A stretch of 64,000 nt of DNA from Propionibacterium sp. (GTDB taxonomy: Bacteria; Actinomycetota; Actinomycetes; Propionibacteriales; Propionibacteriaceae). The stretch spans positions 1 to 64,000 of the forward strand of contig JAAYVB010000044.1 of the NCBI GenBank assembly GCA_012517405.1, in the 5' to 3' direction. This document shows, piece after piece, positions 16,972-27,184 of the stretch. The notes beneath the pieces are model-generated. The model ran no database searches. It was not told the origin of the DNA and saw nothing but the letters and a program-made list of their open reading frames with translations. Position 1 is the first letter of the stretch. Each line of letters begins with the position of its first letter. The translations under genes were made by a program, and so were the position numbers.

Positions 16972-19656
16972 ATGAAGGCAGCAGAGATCGGACGCCGGTA
17001 CGTGGATTTCTTCGCCGCGCGCGATCACACCATCGTGCCCAGCGCATCGCTGCTGTACAACGACCCCACCTTGTTGTTCGTGAACGCAGGGATGGTGCCG
17101 TTCAAGCCCTACTTCATCGGCGCCGAGCCATCGCCGTACAAGCGCGCCGTCAGCCTGCAGAAGTGCGTGCGCACCCTCGACATCGAGGATGTCGGCAAGA
17201 CCACCCGGCACGGCACCTTCTTCCAGATGCTGGGCAACTTCAGCTTCGGCGACTACTTCAAGCGGGAGGCCATCGAGTGGGCCTGGGAGCTGGTCACCGG
17301 CCCGATCGACGAGGGCTGCTTCGGCTTCGATCCGAACAAGGTCTGGGTGACCGTGCTCGGTCCGGGCCTGCATCCCGAGTACCCCGAGGGCGATATCGAG
17401 GCGATGACCTACTGGAAGTCGGTCGGCGTCCCCGCGGAGCGCATCCAGTCCCGCGGCCTGAAGGACAACTACTGGAATATGGGCATCCCCGGCCCCGGCG
17501 GCCCGTGCTCGGAGATCTATATCGATCGTGGCCCCGAATACGGCCCCGAGGGCGGCCCGGACGCCGATGAGGACCGCTACCTGGAGATCTGGAATCTGGT
17601 CTTCCAGCAGGAGGATCTGTCCGTGGTGCGCGCCAAGGACGATTTCGACATTGCCGGCCCGCTGCCGTCCAAGAACATCGACACCGGCGCAGGCCTGGAG
17701 CGGATCGCGCTGTTGCTGCAGGGTGTCGACAACATGTACGAGACCGATGAGGTCTTCCCGGTCATCGCGCGGGCGTCCGAGTTGTCGGGCAAGAAGTACG
17801 GTGTCGATCACACCAATGATGTGAGGTTGCGGGTCATCGGCGACCATGTGCGCAGCTCCCTGATGCTGATGACCGACGGGGTGGCTCCCGGCAACGAGGC
17901 GCGCGGCTATGTGCTGCGCCGCCTGATGCGCCGTTCGATCCGCTCGATGCGGCTGCTCGGTTATGCCGGCCCCTCGATCGTCGATCTGCTCGGGGTCAGC
18001 CGCGCCGTGATGCACGTCTCCTACCCCGATATCGATGACCAGTGGGAGCGGATCCGCGAGATCGCCGATGCCGAGGAGCAGTCGTTCAGCCACACCCTCA
18101 CCTCGGGTACCGCCCTGTTCGATATGGCGGCCCAGCAGGTGCGCTCGTCCGGTGGTCACGTGCTCGCCGGTGACAAGGCATTCCAATTGCACGACACCTA
18201 CGGGTTCCCGATCGATCTGACCTTGGAGATGGCTGCCGAGCAGGGGCTGAGCGTCGATCAGGACGCCTTCCGCACCTTGATGAACGAACAGCGTCAGCGC
18301 GCCAAGGCCGACGCCCGCGCCAAGAAGGGCGGGGTGACCCAGACCGAGGCGTACCAGGTGCTGCGCGCCGAGGGTGAGACTCCTTTCCTCGGCTACACCG
18401 AACTGGGTGCCGAGACCAAGGTGCGCGGGCTCATCGCCGACGGCGAGTCGGTGACCTCGGCGCCGGCCGGCAGCATCGTGGAGGTCGTGCTCGCCGAGAC
18501 CCCCTTCTACGCGGAGTCGGGCGGCCAGGACTCCGATACCGGCATTCTGCGCACCCCTGCGGGCGACCTGAAGGTGCTCGACGTGCAGCGTCCGGTGCCC
18601 GGTCTGATCGTCCACAAGGTCGAGGTGCCCAACGAACTGGTGGTCGGCGACGCGGTCACCGCGCTGGTGGATGGGTTCAACCGCCGCGGCGCCTGTCAGG
18701 CGCATTCGGCCACCCATGTGCTGCACGCTGCGCTGCGCGAACTCGTCGGTTCCGGCGCCACCCAGGCGGGCTCCTACAACAGGCCCGGTTATCTGCGCTT
18801 CGACTACTCGTCGGTCAAGGGGCTGAGCCCCGAACTGCGCGCCGAGATCGAGGAACGCTGCAATGTGGCGATCCGCGACGACCTGGAAGTGACTGCCACC
18901 CAGATGAAGCTCGAGGACGCCAAGGCGCTCGGCGCGATGGCGATGTTCGGCGAGAAGTACCCGCCGGTCGTCCGCATGGTCGAGATGGGCGGGCCGTGGA
19001 GCCGTGAACTGTGCGGCGGTACCCATGTGCAGCACTCCAGCCAGATCGGCATGCTGACCATGCTCGGCGAACAGTCGGTCGGATCGGGTGCGCGCCGTGT
19101 CGAGGCGCTGGTGAGCACGGATGCGTTCGCTCACATGGCCGCCGAGCGGGCACTGGTCAATCAGCTCAGCGACACGCTGCGGGTCCAGCCCGAGCAACTG
19201 GGCGACCGGGTGCAGGCCATGGTGGCCGAGCTGAAGTCGGCGCAGAAGACCATCGCCGAGCTTCGGATGACCCAGCTGCAGGCGAAGGTCTCCGGCATCG
19301 TCGCCAATGCGACCGACATCGAAGGCGTCGCCTTCGACGCCCAGGTGCTCGACGGTGTGGACGCTGCGGACCTGCGCTCGCTGGCCGGGCAGGTGCGCGA
19401 CCAGTTCGGCACCCGCGCCGCGGTGGTGGTGCTGCTGTCCAGGAGCCCCAAGCCTGCGGTGGTGGTCGCGGTCAATGGCCGGGCTCGTGATCTGGGCATC
19501 AAGGCCGGCGAGATCGTCCGGCGTGCCGCGGCAGAACTCGGTGGCAAGGGCGGCGGCAAGGACGATATGGCCCAGGGCGGTGGCACCCAGCCCGAGGCCG
19601 CCCCGCAGGCCGTCGAGGCCGCCCGTCATCAGGTGGAGACCGTTCTTGGGCGCTGA
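16972..19656 (+). CDS. alaS: Alanyl-tRNA synthetase
   Basis: 894 residues, normal for bacterial AlaRS. The class II core begins immediately (RYVDFFAARDHTIVPSASL) and includes TTRHGTFFQMLGNFSFGDYFK. The editing domain has the zinc-binding signature (AHSATHVLHAAL and CGGTHVQ), and the C-terminal C-Ala domain ends with a glycine/lysine-rich stretch. It charges tRNA-Ala and hydrolyses mischarged Ser/Gly-tRNA. It starts a long plus-strand run; its end overlaps ruvX by 11 bp. Confidence 0.98.
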   Translation: MKAAEIGRRYVDFFAARDHTIVPSASLLYNDPTLLFVNAGMVPFKPYFIGAEPSPYKRAVSLQKCVRTLDIEDVGKTTRHGTFFQMLGNFSFGDYFKREAIEWAWELVTGPIDEGCFGFDPNKVWVTVLGPGLHPEYPEGDIEAMTYWKSVGVPAERIQSRGLKDNYWNMGIPGPGGPCSEIYIDRGPEYGPEGGPDADEDRYLEIWNLVFQQEDLSVVRAKDDFDIAGPLPSKNIDTGAGLERIALLLQGVDNMYETDEVFPVIARASELSGKKYGVDHTNDVRLRVIGDHVRSSLMLMTDGVAPGNEARGYVLRRLMRRSIRSMRLLGYAGPSIVDLLGVSRAVMHVSYPDIDDQWERIREIADAEEQSFSHTLTSGTALFDMAAQQVRSSGGHVLAGDKAFQLHDTYGFPIDLTLEMAAEQGLSVDQDAFRTLMNEQRQRAKADARAKKGGVTQTEAYQVLRAEGETPFLGYTELGAETKVRGLIADGESVTSAPAGSIVEVVLAETPFYAESGGQDSDTGILRTPAGDLKVLDVQRPVPGLIVHKVEVPNELVVGDAVTALVDGFNRRGACQAHSATHVLHAALRELVGSGATQAGSYNRPGYLRFDYSSVKGLSPELRAEIEERCNVAIRDDLEVTATQMKLEDAKALGAMAMFGEKYPPVVRMVEMGGPWSRELCGGTHVQHSSQIGMLTMLGEQSVGSGARRVEALVSTDAFAHMAAERALVNQLSDTLRVQPEQLGDRVQAMVAELKSAQKTIAELRMTQLQAKVSGIVANATDIEGVAFDAQVLDGVDAADLRSLAGQVRDQFGTRAAVVVLLSRSPKPAVVVAVNGRARDLGIKAGEIVRRAAAELGGKGGGKDDMAQGGGTQPEAAPQAVEAARHQVETVLGR

Positions 19657-20113
19657 GTTCCGCCGCGGCGTCCGGCTCGCCGTCGACTGGGGAAAGGCCC
19701 GGGTCGGGGTTGCGGCCTGCGACCCCGACGGTCTGCTTGCCTATCCGGTGGAGACCGTGCCCACCGGTGGGGGCACCGTGCAGCGGCTGGCGGAGATCTG
19801 CGCGGAGTACGAGCCGATCGAAGTGCTGCTCGGCTGGCCGGTCAATCTGGCCGGACGTGAGGGCCCGGCCGTCCAGCAGATGAGCGAGGTCGCCGACCGG
19901 CTGCATACCGGCTTGGCCCGGCCGCTGCGTGTTGTGGACGAGCGGCTGAGCACGGCGAGCGCGGCACGTAAGCTGGCAGCCAGTGGGAGGACCTCGCGCA
20001 GCCGGCGTGCCATCATCGACCAGGCCGCCGCCGTAGACATCCTCGAACAAGCACTCGAATACGAGAAACGCACTGGCCGGCCGGCCGGTCGTGAATGGCC
20101 CCAGGGAGGTTAG
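19646..20113 (+). CDS. ruvX: Holliday junction resolvase-like RuvX (YqgF)
   Basis: 155 residues. The start is inferred as TTG 19646, inside the end of alaS, because AGGTGGAG lies 7 nt upstream and the RNase H-like fold begins right after (RRGVRLAVDWGKARVGVAAC). Catalytic acidic residues are the D of AVDWG, the E of VDERLST and the D of IIDQAAAVDIL. The family resolves junctions or processes 16S rRNA 5' ends (YqgF). The alaS–ruvX–mltG–aro order is standard in actinobacteria. Confidence 0.93.
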   Translation: MGAEFRRGVRLAVDWGKARVGVAACDPDGLLAYPVETVPTGGGTVQRLAEICAEYEPIEVLLGWPVNLAGREGPAVQQMSEVADRLHTGLARPLRVVDERLSTASAARKLAASGRTSRSRRAIIDQAAAVDILEQALEYEKRTGRPAGREWPQGG

Positions 20114-20121
20114 TCGCAGCG

Positions 20122-21279
20122 ATGAGCCGATTCCTCGACGAAGACGACTATGACGACGGCTACGACGGCCAGGAGCCGGACCTCGAGCCACCGACGGTCA
20201 AGCGCCGGGGTTCCTGGTGGAAGAACCTGCTGGCCATCACCGTCTCGCTCGCGGTGCTCATCGGTGGCGGCTACTTCGTGTACACCAAGGTCATGGAGGG
20301 CTATCTCAACTTCACCCAGGCCGCCGATTATCCCGGACCGGGTGAGCAAGAGGTGGTCGTCACGATCCCCGAGAACGCGACGTTGACCGAAATGGGCGAT
20401 CTGCTGGTCTCTCAGGACGTGGTGGCCTCGCGCAAGGCCTTCCTCCGGGCTGCCGAGAACATCACCGGTTCGTCCGGCATCCAGCCCGGGAACTATCTGC
20501 TGAAGACGAAGATGTCGGCGGTCCAGGCCGTGACAGCGCTGATGGACCGTGCGAACATGATCAATACCTGGGTCACCATCCCGGAGGGGCTGCGCAATAC
20601 GCAGGTGGTCGCTCGGCTCGCTGAACAGAGCGGCATCGCGGCCGACGAGTTCAACGCCGTGCTGGCCAATCCGTCGCAACTGCAACTGCCCACCTGGGCC
20701 AACGGCGCAACGGAGGGCTTCTTGTTCCCGGAGACCTATGTCTTCGACACCGAGCCGACCGCAGTCCAGATCCTGTCGGACATGACCGCGCACTTCAATA
20801 CGGTCGCCGACCAGATCGATTTCGTCGCCAAGGCCGAGGCACTCGGTGTTTCGCCCTACGATGCGGTCACCATCGCGTCCATCATCGAGCGGGAGACCCG
20901 CGACCCGGTCTACGGCCCCGACATTGCCCAGGTGATCTACAACCGGCTGGCGCAGGGCATGCCGCTGCAGATGGACTCCACGGTGGGCTACGCGGTGAAC
21001 TCCCAGGGTGGCACCGTCACGACCACCGATGAAGAACGCGCGAATCCTTCGCCGTACAACACCTATGTGCACCCCGGCCTGCCGCCGGGCGCCATCTCGA
21101 ACCCGGGCAAGAACTCGTTGACGTCGGCGGTCAACCCGACTCACGGCGATTACATCTACTTCGTGACCGTCAATCCCGACACCGGCGAGACGAAGTTCTC
21201 CTCGGATGCCGCAGGGCACGATGCGAATGTGGCCGAGTTCCAGGTCTGGTGCCGGGCCAATGCCGATCGCTGCGGGTAA
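20122..21279 (+). CDS. mltG: Endolytic transglycosylase MltG
   Basis: 385 residues from ATG 20122, with GGGAGG upstream. A cytoplasmic acidic N-terminus (EDDYDDGYDGQEPD) is followed by one membrane anchor (about 35–55), a LysM-like region, and the YceG domain with predicted catalytic Glu256 in ASIIERET and the LQMDSTVGYA motif. It cleaves nascent glycan strands next to the membrane and so sets glycan length. It ends 31 bp before aroC. Confidence 0.95.
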   Translation: MSRFLDEDDYDDGYDGQEPDLEPPTVKRRGSWWKNLLAITVSLAVLIGGGYFVYTKVMEGYLNFTQAADYPGPGEQEVVVTIPENATLTEMGDLLVSQDVVASRKAFLRAAENITGSSGIQPGNYLLKTKMSAVQAVTALMDRANMINTWVTIPEGLRNTQVVARLAEQSGIAADEFNAVLANPSQLQLPTWANGATEGFLFPETYVFDTEPTAVQILSDMTAHFNTVADQIDFVAKAEALGVSPYDAVTIASIIERETRDPVYGPDIAQVIYNRLAQGMPLQMDSTVGYAVNSQGGTVTTTDEERANPSPYNTYVHPGLPPGAISNPGKNSLTSAVNPTHGDYIYFVTVNPDTGETKFSSDAAGHDANVAEFQVWCRANADRCG

Positions 21280-21297
21280 GCCCTCCCGCTGATCTGG

Positions 21298-21303
21298 GAT
21301 ACT
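21298..21303 (+). promoter_or_regulatory. Putative -10 directly before aroC
   Basis: GATACT ends 7 nt before ATG 21311, the same spacing as the other leaderless starts in this window. Confidence 0.35.
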
Positions 21304-21310
21304 TGAGCAC

Positions 21311-22507
21311 ATGTTGCGATACCTGACTGCCGGTGAATCACATGGACGCGCCCTGATTGCGACGATCGAGGGCATACCAGCCGGAGTCGGGGTCACCTCC
21401 GAGGACATCTCCGAAGCGCTCACCAGGCGCCGGCTGGGTGCGGGCCGCGGTGCCCGGATGCGGTTCGAGGCCGACGAGTTGACCATCCTCACCGGTGTGC
21501 GGCACGGCAAGACGCTGGGCTCGCCGATCGCGATCATGATCGGCAACACCGAATGGCCCAAGTGGGACCAGGTGATGGCCCCCGACCCGGTCGATCCCAT
21601 ACTGCTCGCTGAGCTGGCCCGCAATGCGCCGCTGACCCGACCGCGTCCGGGCCACGCCGACCTGGCTGGTATGCAGAAATACGACTTCTCCGAGTCCCGT
21701 CCAGTGCTGGAACGAGCCAGCGCCCGGGAGACCGCCGCCCGGGTGGCGATCGGACGGGTCGCCCAGAACTTCCTTGCCCAGGCCTGTGGGATCACCGTGC
21801 TCAGCCATGTCGTGGAGCTCGGCGGCATCGCCGCGACCGGCGACCGCTTCCCAACCATGGCCGATCTTCCGGCGATCGATGCCGATCCGGTGCGCTGCCT
21901 CGATCCCGACGCCAGCGCAGCCATGCAAGCCGAGATCGATGCCTGCCAGAAGGCCGGCGACACGCTGGGCGGGGTGGTCGAAGTGATTGCCTGGGGTTGT
22001 CCGCCCGGACTCGGCAGTCACAGTCAGGGCGACCGTCGGCTGGACGCCAGACTGGCCGGCGCCCTGATGGGCATCCAGGCGATCAAGGGCGTCGAGCTCG
22101 GCGACGGATTCGAGCTCTCCCGCATCCGCGGCAGCCAGGCTCACGACGAGATCGTCCGCGGCGGCAACGGCATCGAACGACTCTCGCAGCGGTCGGGCGG
22201 TACCGAGGGCGGCATGTCCACCGGCGAGCTGGTCCGGGTGCGCGCCGCGATGAAACCCATCGCCACCGTCCCGCGCGCGCTGCGCACCATCGACGTCAGG
22301 ACCGGAGAGCCCGCGGTCGCCGATCACCAGCGCTCGGACGTCTGCGCGGTGCCGGCCGCCGGTGTGGTGGCCGAGGCCATGGTGGCATTGGTGCTCGCCG
22401 AATGCTGCCTGGAGAAGTTCGGTGGCGATTCGCTCGGCGAAACCCGTCGTAACTACCGTGGATACCTGCGCCAGGTCGCCGAGCGGGGACTGTCGATTCA
22501 TGACTGA
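21311..22507 (+). CDS. aroC: Chorismate synthase
   Basis: 398 residues; converts EPSP to chorismate with reduced FMN. Family signatures are at the N-terminus ([21 protein letters not shown]), in the middle ([15 protein letters not shown], then [10 protein letters not shown]) and near the C-terminus (GGIATGEL-like [15 protein letters not shown]). It overlaps aroK by 8 bp, which starts a tight aroC–aroK–aroB block. Confidence 0.98.
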   Translation: MLRYLTAGESHGRALIATIEGIPAGVGVTSEDISEALTRRRLGAGRGARMRFEADELTILTGVRHGKTLGSPIAIMIGNTEWPKWDQVMAPDPVDPILLAELARNAPLTRPRPGHADLAGMQKYDFSESRPVLERASARETAARVAIGRVAQNFLAQACGITVLSHVVELGGIAATGDRFPTMADLPAIDADPVRCLDPDASAAMQAEIDACQKAGDTLGGVVEVIAWGCPPGLGSHSQGDRRLDARLAGALMGIQAIKGVELGDGFELSRIRGSQAHDEIVRGGNGIERLSQRSGGTEGGMSTGELVRVRAAMKPIATVPRALRTIDVRTGEPAVADHQRSDVCAVPAAGVVAEAMVALVLAECCLEKFGGDSLGETRRNYRGYLRQVAERGLSIHD

Positions 22508-23018
22508 CTCACCCGCGGTGGTGCTGGTCGGGCCACCTGCGGTCGGCAAGTCCACCGTGGGTGCGTTGCTGGCCGGCAGGCTCGGCGTGAGCTTCTGTGA
22601 TGTGGACACCGTCATCGAACGCCAGCAAGACCGGCCGATCACCGAGATCTTCGCCGAACTCGGCGAACCGGCGTTCCGGCGCTTGGAACTGGAGGCCACC
22701 TTGGCGGCCTTGGCGGCCGGCGGGGTGCTCGCCCTGGGTGGGGGAGCGGTCACCAACGCCCAGCTGCGGGCCGCCCTGGCCGGGCATCGGGTCGTCTGGT
22801 TGCGCACCACCGTGCACGAGGCGGTACGCCGTGTCGGCGGGTCCACCACCCGTCCGTTGCTCACCGGCGATGTGGCAGGCAACTGGAAGCGACTCGCCAG
22901 TCAGCGGGCGCCGCACTATGAGGAGGTGGCAACGATCGTCGTCGACACCGCCGGACGCACCCCCGCTCAGGTCGCTGCCGAGATCGTCGATCAACTGACC
23001 AGCCAGGAGCTTGGATGA
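22500..23018 (+). CDS. aroK: Shikimate kinase
   Basis: 172 residues from ATG 22500, overlapping the aroC stop. P-loop GPPAVGKST at residues 11–19, the shikimate-binding DVDTVIE, and GGGAVT (shikimate binding) are present. The lid is TTRPLLTGD. It phosphorylates shikimate at the 3-hydroxyl. The upstream frame back to 22362 is aroC sequence in another frame. Confidence 0.97.
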   Translation: MTDSPAVVLVGPPAVGKSTVGALLAGRLGVSFCDVDTVIERQQDRPITEIFAELGEPAFRRLELEATLAALAAGGVLALGGGAVTNAQLRAALAGHRVVWLRTTVHEAVRRVGGSTTRPLLTGDVAGNWKRLASQRAPHYEEVATIVVDTAGRTPAQVAAEIVDQLTSQELG

Positions 23019-24106
23019 GCACCGTACGTTTCGCCACCGATCACCCCTACACCGTCGAGATCGACAACGGGGCGCTGCAGAAGCTGCCCTCGCTGACCGG
23101 TGAGGCCACCCGGGTGGCCGTCATCTACGCCGAACCCCTGGCCGAGGTCGCCTTGGAGGTGGCCCGCCTCGCCGGTTCGGCGACCGTGTCGGTGCTGTCG
23201 ATCGGCGTTCCCGAAGGCGAGGCCGCCAAGACACCGGAGATCGCGACCAGCTGCTGGCGCACGCTGGCCGCAGCCGGCTTCACCCGCTCCGACCTGATCA
23301 TCGGCGTCGGCGGGGGAGCCACCACCGATCTGGCGGGCTTCGTCGCGGCCAGCTGGCTGCGAGGTGTCAGCTACGTCAGCGTGCCCACCACCGTGCTCGC
23401 CATGGTGGACGCTTCGGTCGGCGGCAAGACCGGTATCGATCTGCCCGAGGGCAAGAACCTGGTCGGCGCCTTCCATGAGCCCGACGGGGTGATCGCCGAT
23501 CTGGATCTGCTCGGCACCCTGCCCGAGCGCGAGGTGCGCTCCGGGCTGGCCGAGGTCGTCAAGGCCGGTTTCGTCCGGGACGAGCGAATCCGCGAACTGA
23601 TCGCAGCCTCACCCAGCGGTGCCCTGGACGTGACCAGCGCCCGGCATGCCGAACTGATCCGGCGGGCCGTGCAGTTCAAGGCCGACGTGGTGTCACTGGA
23701 TCTGCGCGAGTCGACCTCGGTGGGCGGCCGGATCGGTCGTGAGCTGCTCAATTACGGCCACACCCTGGGGCACGCGATCGAGGCCTGGGAGCATTTCCGG
23801 ATGCGTCACGGCGAAGCCGTCGCGCTCGGCATGATCTTCGCCGCCCAGCTGTCGCGCCGGGTGCTCGGCCTTCCGGACGAGGCCGTCGCCGTGCATCGCC
23901 AGTTGATCGGTGCGCTGGGATTGCCCACCAGCTACCAGCGTGCGCCGTTCGCCGAATTGCGTGAACTGATGGGCCGTGACAAGAAGACTCGCGGTCAGGC
24001 GCTGCGCTTCGTCGGACTACGCAATCTGTCCGATCCGGCGATGATCGTCGCGCCCAGCGAAGCGATACTCGAGGAGTGCTACGCCGAGCTGGGCCGCGAC
24101 CAGTAG
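23015..24106 (+). CDS. aroB: 3-Dehydroquinate synthase
   Basis: 363 residues; NAD- and metal-dependent conversion of DAHP to 3-dehydroquinate. The ATG overlaps the aroK stop by 4 bp. NAD-binding GVGGGATTDLAGFVA, the substrate-binding KTGIDLPEGKNLVGAFHEP, and metal ligands in LAEVVKAGF and NYGHTLGHAIE/MRHGEAVALGM are all seen. Length is typical. Confidence 0.98.
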   Translation: MSTVRFATDHPYTVEIDNGALQKLPSLTGEATRVAVIYAEPLAEVALEVARLAGSATVSVLSIGVPEGEAAKTPEIATSCWRTLAAAGFTRSDLIIGVGGGATTDLAGFVAASWLRGVSYVSVPTTVLAMVDASVGGKTGIDLPEGKNLVGAFHEPDGVIADLDLLGTLPEREVRSGLAEVVKAGFVRDERIRELIAASPSGALDVTSARHAELIRRAVQFKADVVSLDLRESTSVGGRIGRELLNYGHTLGHAIEAWEHFRMRHGEAVALGMIFAAQLSRRVLGLPDEAVAVHRQLIGALGLPTSYQRAPFAELRELMGRDKKTRGQALRFVGLRNLSDPAMIVAPSEAILEECYAELGRDQ

Positions 24107-24141
24107 TCCAGCCGACCCAAGAACCGGGAGAGACCACCAAG

Positions 24142-24828
24142 ATGTATGTGGCTGAGCAGTTTGCGATGAACTCGGACGAGGCGCTGCGCCAGATCGACGC
24201 GCGCGGGGTCGGTGATCTGGTCACCCACGGCGAGCGCGGCATCGACGTGACGATGCTGCCCTATGCGTTGCTGCCCGACGATGGTGGCGCGCGCCGGTTG
24301 ACCACCCATATGGCGCGCAGCAACCTGCAGTGGCACGATGAGGGCGCCGCGTTGTGGGTCGTGCACGGTCCGGATGCCTATATCAGTCCCGAGGTCGTCC
24401 CTGTTCATGACGGTATCCAGCGCACCCCGACGGTCCCCACCTGGAACTATCTGGTCGTCCACCTGGTCGGGCACCTGGTGGTGCACCACGACGACGAGTG
24501 GAAACTGCAGTCGCTCTACGATCTGACCGAGCGCCACGAGCCGACCTGGAAGCTGGAGAACGGGCCGCTGGAGGCGATCGAGCGCATGCTGCCGGCGATC
24601 GTGGGCATCGAGTTCATCATCGACGACGTCATCGGCAAGGCCAAGATGAGCCAGAACAAGTCGTCCGGCGATCTCGAGGCGATGGCGACCCAGCTGGCCG
24701 ACAGCGGCCATTCACCGGAGACCGCGGCAGTGATGCGACGGCTCGCGTTGCCCTATATTGCCGCTCGTGAAGGGCGGGTCGCCAAGGCCCGGGAGCTGAA
24801 CATCCGGCGTACCCAGGCCGAACAGTGA
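24142..24828 (+). CDS. PaiB-like FMN-binding protein
   Basis: 228 residues from ATG 24142. It matches the PaiB family throughout: MYVAEQF at the start, HMARSNLQW (PaiB GHxARxNPQW), [42 protein letters not shown]. PaiB of Bacillus was described as a negative regulator of sporulation and protease genes; structurally these are split-barrel flavin-binding proteins. The actual role here is unknown. It follows aroB by 35 bp and could be co-transcribed. Confidence 0.85.
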   Translation: MYVAEQFAMNSDEALRQIDARGVGDLVTHGERGIDVTMLPYALLPDDGGARRLTTHMARSNLQWHDEGAALWVVHGPDAYISPEVVPVHDGIQRTPTVPTWNYLVVHLVGHLVVHHDDEWKLQSLYDLTERHEPTWKLENGPLEAIERMLPAIVGIEFIIDDVIGKAKMSQNKSSGDLEAMATQLADSGHSPETAAVMRRLALPYIAAREGRVAKARELNIRRTQAEQ

Positions 24829-24883
24829 GATAGTTGTCTGGCGGCCGTACAGCCGTGATTCGGTGCCCGTGGCAGCGTGGCGC

Positions 24884-24889
24884 TACAAT
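24884..24889 (+). promoter_or_regulatory. Putative -10 of the efp operon
   Basis: TACAAT, predicting a leader of about 75 nt before efp. Confidence 0.5.
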
Positions 24890-24970
24890 GAACGATTGCG
24901 GGTTGACCGCCCATGTGTTTGCGCCGGAGGATTCCGGCGGTTCGTGAACGCCCTGATCGGAAAGGCAAGC

Positions 24971-25534
24971 GTGGCTACCACCAACGACATCAAGAACGGC
25001 ACCGTACTCGACTTGGACGGCCAGCTCTGGCAGGTCCTGTGGTTCCAGCATCACAAGCCTGGCAAGGGCAACACCGTGGTGCGCACCAAGATCAAGAACA
25101 TCGTGAACGGCAAGACCGTCGACCGCACCTTCCAGGCCGACACCAAGATCGACATGGCTCAGGTCGACCGCTCCGACATGCAGTACCTGTACGAGGACGG
25201 CACCGGCTATGTGGTCATGGACACCACCACCTACGATCAGCTGACCATCCCGGCCGAGGTCTTCGGGGACGCCAAGGACTACCTGCTCGAGGGGATGACG
25301 ATCACGGTCGCCACCCACGACGGAAACCCGCTGTACATCGATCTGCCGGCCAGCGTCGAGCTCGAGGTGACCTACACCGAGCCCGGTCTGCAGGGTGACC
25401 GTTCCACCGGTGGCACCAAACCCGCCACCTTGGAGACCGGTAAGCAGATCCAGGTGCCGCTGTTCATCACCACCGGCGAGAAGGTGAAGGTCTCCACCGA
25501 GTCCGGCGAATACCTCGGCCGCGTCAACGCGTGA
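24971..25534 (+). CDS. efp: Translation elongation factor P
   Basis: 187 residues. Start GTG 24971 has GGAAAGG 5–11 nt upstream and begins the conserved [16 protein letters not shown]. The domain I loop that reaches the peptidyl-transferase centre reads HHKPGKGN, with the lysine at the usual position. The KPGKG loop suggests the unmodified or alternative actinobacterial form, since no EpmA is visible nearby. EF-P relieves stalling at polyproline. The [16 protein letters not shown] signature of domain III is present. Confidence 0.97.
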   Translation: MATTNDIKNGTVLDLDGQLWQVLWFQHHKPGKGNTVVRTKIKNIVNGKTVDRTFQADTKIDMAQVDRSDMQYLYEDGTGYVVMDTTTYDQLTIPAEVFGDAKDYLLEGMTITVATHDGNPLYIDLPASVELEVTYTEPGLQGDRSTGGTKPATLETGKQIQVPLFITTGEKVKVSTESGEYLGRVNA

Positions 25535-26061
25535 TGGCTCATCCCGCCGACGAGCAGCCGCTTCCGCTGGCGGCGGGCGAACACCCGCCCGTGCCCGGGG
25601 CGGTCAAGGTGTCGTCCGTCGACATGGCCGATGCCCACCATTCGACGCGCACCAAGGCCCGCAAGGCTGCTCTCGACGTGCTGTTCGAGTCGGACCTACT
25701 GGGTCAGGACGCGTCCGTGTCGCTGGCCGAACGGCTGAGCGATCCGGAGATCACGGTGCGGGAATTCACCCGCGAGATCGTCTTGGGGGTGCGTGACAAC
25801 GCCATCGAGATCGATCGTCGCATCGCCACGCTGACGACCAGCCAGTGGCCGATCGATCGGATGCCCCGCATCGATCGCTGCCTGGCGCGGATGGCGATCT
25901 ACGAGCTCGACTACACCGGTATCGATGCTCGGGCGGCCATCAGCGAGGCGCTGGAACTGGCCGATGAACTGTCCACCGACGATTCGGTGGCATTCCTGAA
26001 CGGATTGCTGGGCAGGGCAGCACAGACCCGCCCGGGGAGGAAGGCCGATGGTGAGCAGTAG
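25534..26061 (+). CDS. nusB: Transcription antitermination factor NusB
   Basis: The NusB fold covers roughly the last 145 residues ([21 protein letters not shown] at the start, [17 protein letters not shown] and [12 protein letters not shown] later). If the ATG at 25534 (overlapping the efp stop as TGATG) is used the protein is 175 residues with an unusual proline-rich ~30-residue extension; an internal ATG at 25624 would give a 145-residue protein of standard size. Neither has a strong Shine-Dalgarno. NusB with NusE supports rRNA antitermination. Confidence 0.9.
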   Translation: MAHPADEQPLPLAAGEHPPVPGAVKVSSVDMADAHHSTRTKARKAALDVLFESDLLGQDASVSLAERLSDPEITVREFTREIVLGVRDNAIEIDRRIATLTTSQWPIDRMPRIDRCLARMAIYELDYTGIDARAAISEALELADELSTDDSVAFLNGLLGRAAQTRPGRKADGEQ

Positions 26062-27184
26062 CCCAGCCATTCTGGTGCTGGAGGACGGACGGGTCTTCCG
26101 CGGGGACGCTTTCGGGGCGATCGGTGAGACTTTCGGTGAGGCGGTCTTCGCCACCGGAATGTCGGGCTATCAAGAGACGCTGACCGATCCCAGTTATTAC
26201 CGCCAGGTGGTGATCGCGACCGCGCCGCACATCGGCAACACCGGCTGGAATGACGAGGACGACGAGTCGAGCCGCATCTGGGTGGCCGGCTATGCGGTGC
26301 GGGACCCCTCACCGAGGCCGAGCAACTGGCGGTCCAGCCGCACGCTCGAATCCGAGCTGGTCAGCCAGCAGATCGTCGGCATCAGCGGTATCGACACCCG
26401 CGCGCTGACACGTCACCTTCGCGAGAGGGGCTCGATGCGGGTGGGCATCAGCTCGCTGTCCACCGACACGGACGCTTTGCTGGCCAAGGTGCTCGAGCAG
26501 CCCGCCATGGAGGGTGCCGACCTGGTCGCCATGGTGACCTGTGCCGAACCCTATGTGGTGCCGGCCCAGGGCGAGAAGCGGTTCACGGTGGCCGCTGTCG
26601 ATCTGGGTATCAAGTCCAATACTCCGCGCGAACTGGCCGAGCGCGGCGTCGAGGTGCATGTGCTGCCGGCTTCGTCCACCTTCGCCGATGTCACGGCGAT
26701 CGCACCCGACGGGGTCTTCTTCAGTAACGGTCCTGGCGACCCGTCGACCGCCGGCCACGCGGTCGAGCTGATGCAGCAGGCGATGCGCGCCGATCTGCCG
26801 GTCTTCGGCATCTGCTTGGGCAACCAGGTACTCGGCCGGGCCCTGGGATTCGGTACCTACAAGCTGAAATACGGTCACCGTGGTATCAACCAGCCGGTGC
26901 TCGACCGGGGATCCAACCGGATCGACATCACCTCGCACAACCACGGTTTCGCTGTCGATGCTCCCCGCAACGAGCAGATCGAGACCGACTTCGGTACCGT
27001 GCACGTCAGCCATATCTGCCTGAACGACGACGTGGTCGAGGGCTTGGAGGTGACCCGGGACGGCAAACTGACGGCCTTCTCGGTGCAGTACCACCCCGAA
27101 GCCGCCGCAGGCCCGCATGATGCGGAATATCTGTTCGACCGCTTCGCCGATCTGATGTCGGCGCACAAGGAGGGTGCTCACTGA
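26048..27184 (+). CDS. carA: Carbamoyl-phosphate synthase, small subunit
   Basis: 378 residues, start ATG 26048 after GGGAGGAAGG, overlapping nusB by 14 bp. N-terminal CPSase domain ([15 protein letters not shown]) and C-terminal class I glutamine amidotransferase with nucleophile Cys256 in FGICLGNQ and [10 protein letters not shown]. It supplies ammonia from glutamine to CarB for arginine and pyrimidine synthesis. No arginine-box or pyrimidine leader is seen; it is embedded in the efp–nusB run. Confidence 0.97.
   Translation: MVSSSPAILVLEDGRVFRGDAFGAIGETFGEAVFATGMSGYQETLTDPSYYRQVVIATAPHIGNTGWNDEDDESSRIWVAGYAVRDPSPRPSNWRSSRTLESELVSQQIVGISGIDTRALTRHLRERGSMRVGISSLSTDTDALLAKVLEQPAMEGADLVAMVTCAEPYVVPAQGEKRFTVAAVDLGIKSNTPRELAERGVEVHVLPASSTFADVTAIAPDGVFFSNGPGDPSTAGHAVELMQQAMRADLPVFGICLGNQVLGRALGFGTYKLKYGHRGINQPVLDRGSNRIDITSHNHGFAVDAPRNEQIETDFGTVHVSHICLNDDVVEGLEVTRDGKLTAFSVQYHPEAAAGPHDAEYLFDRFADLMSAHKEGAH

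Noticed and set aside
16876-19629. 917-codon open frame on the minus strand
   Set aside because: Antisense shadow of alaS, a GC-codon artefact; the alaS frame is fully conserved and the antisense product is low-complexity H/D/G/L.
21338-22882. 514-codon minus-strand open frame
   Set aside because: Antisense shadow of aroC and aroK.
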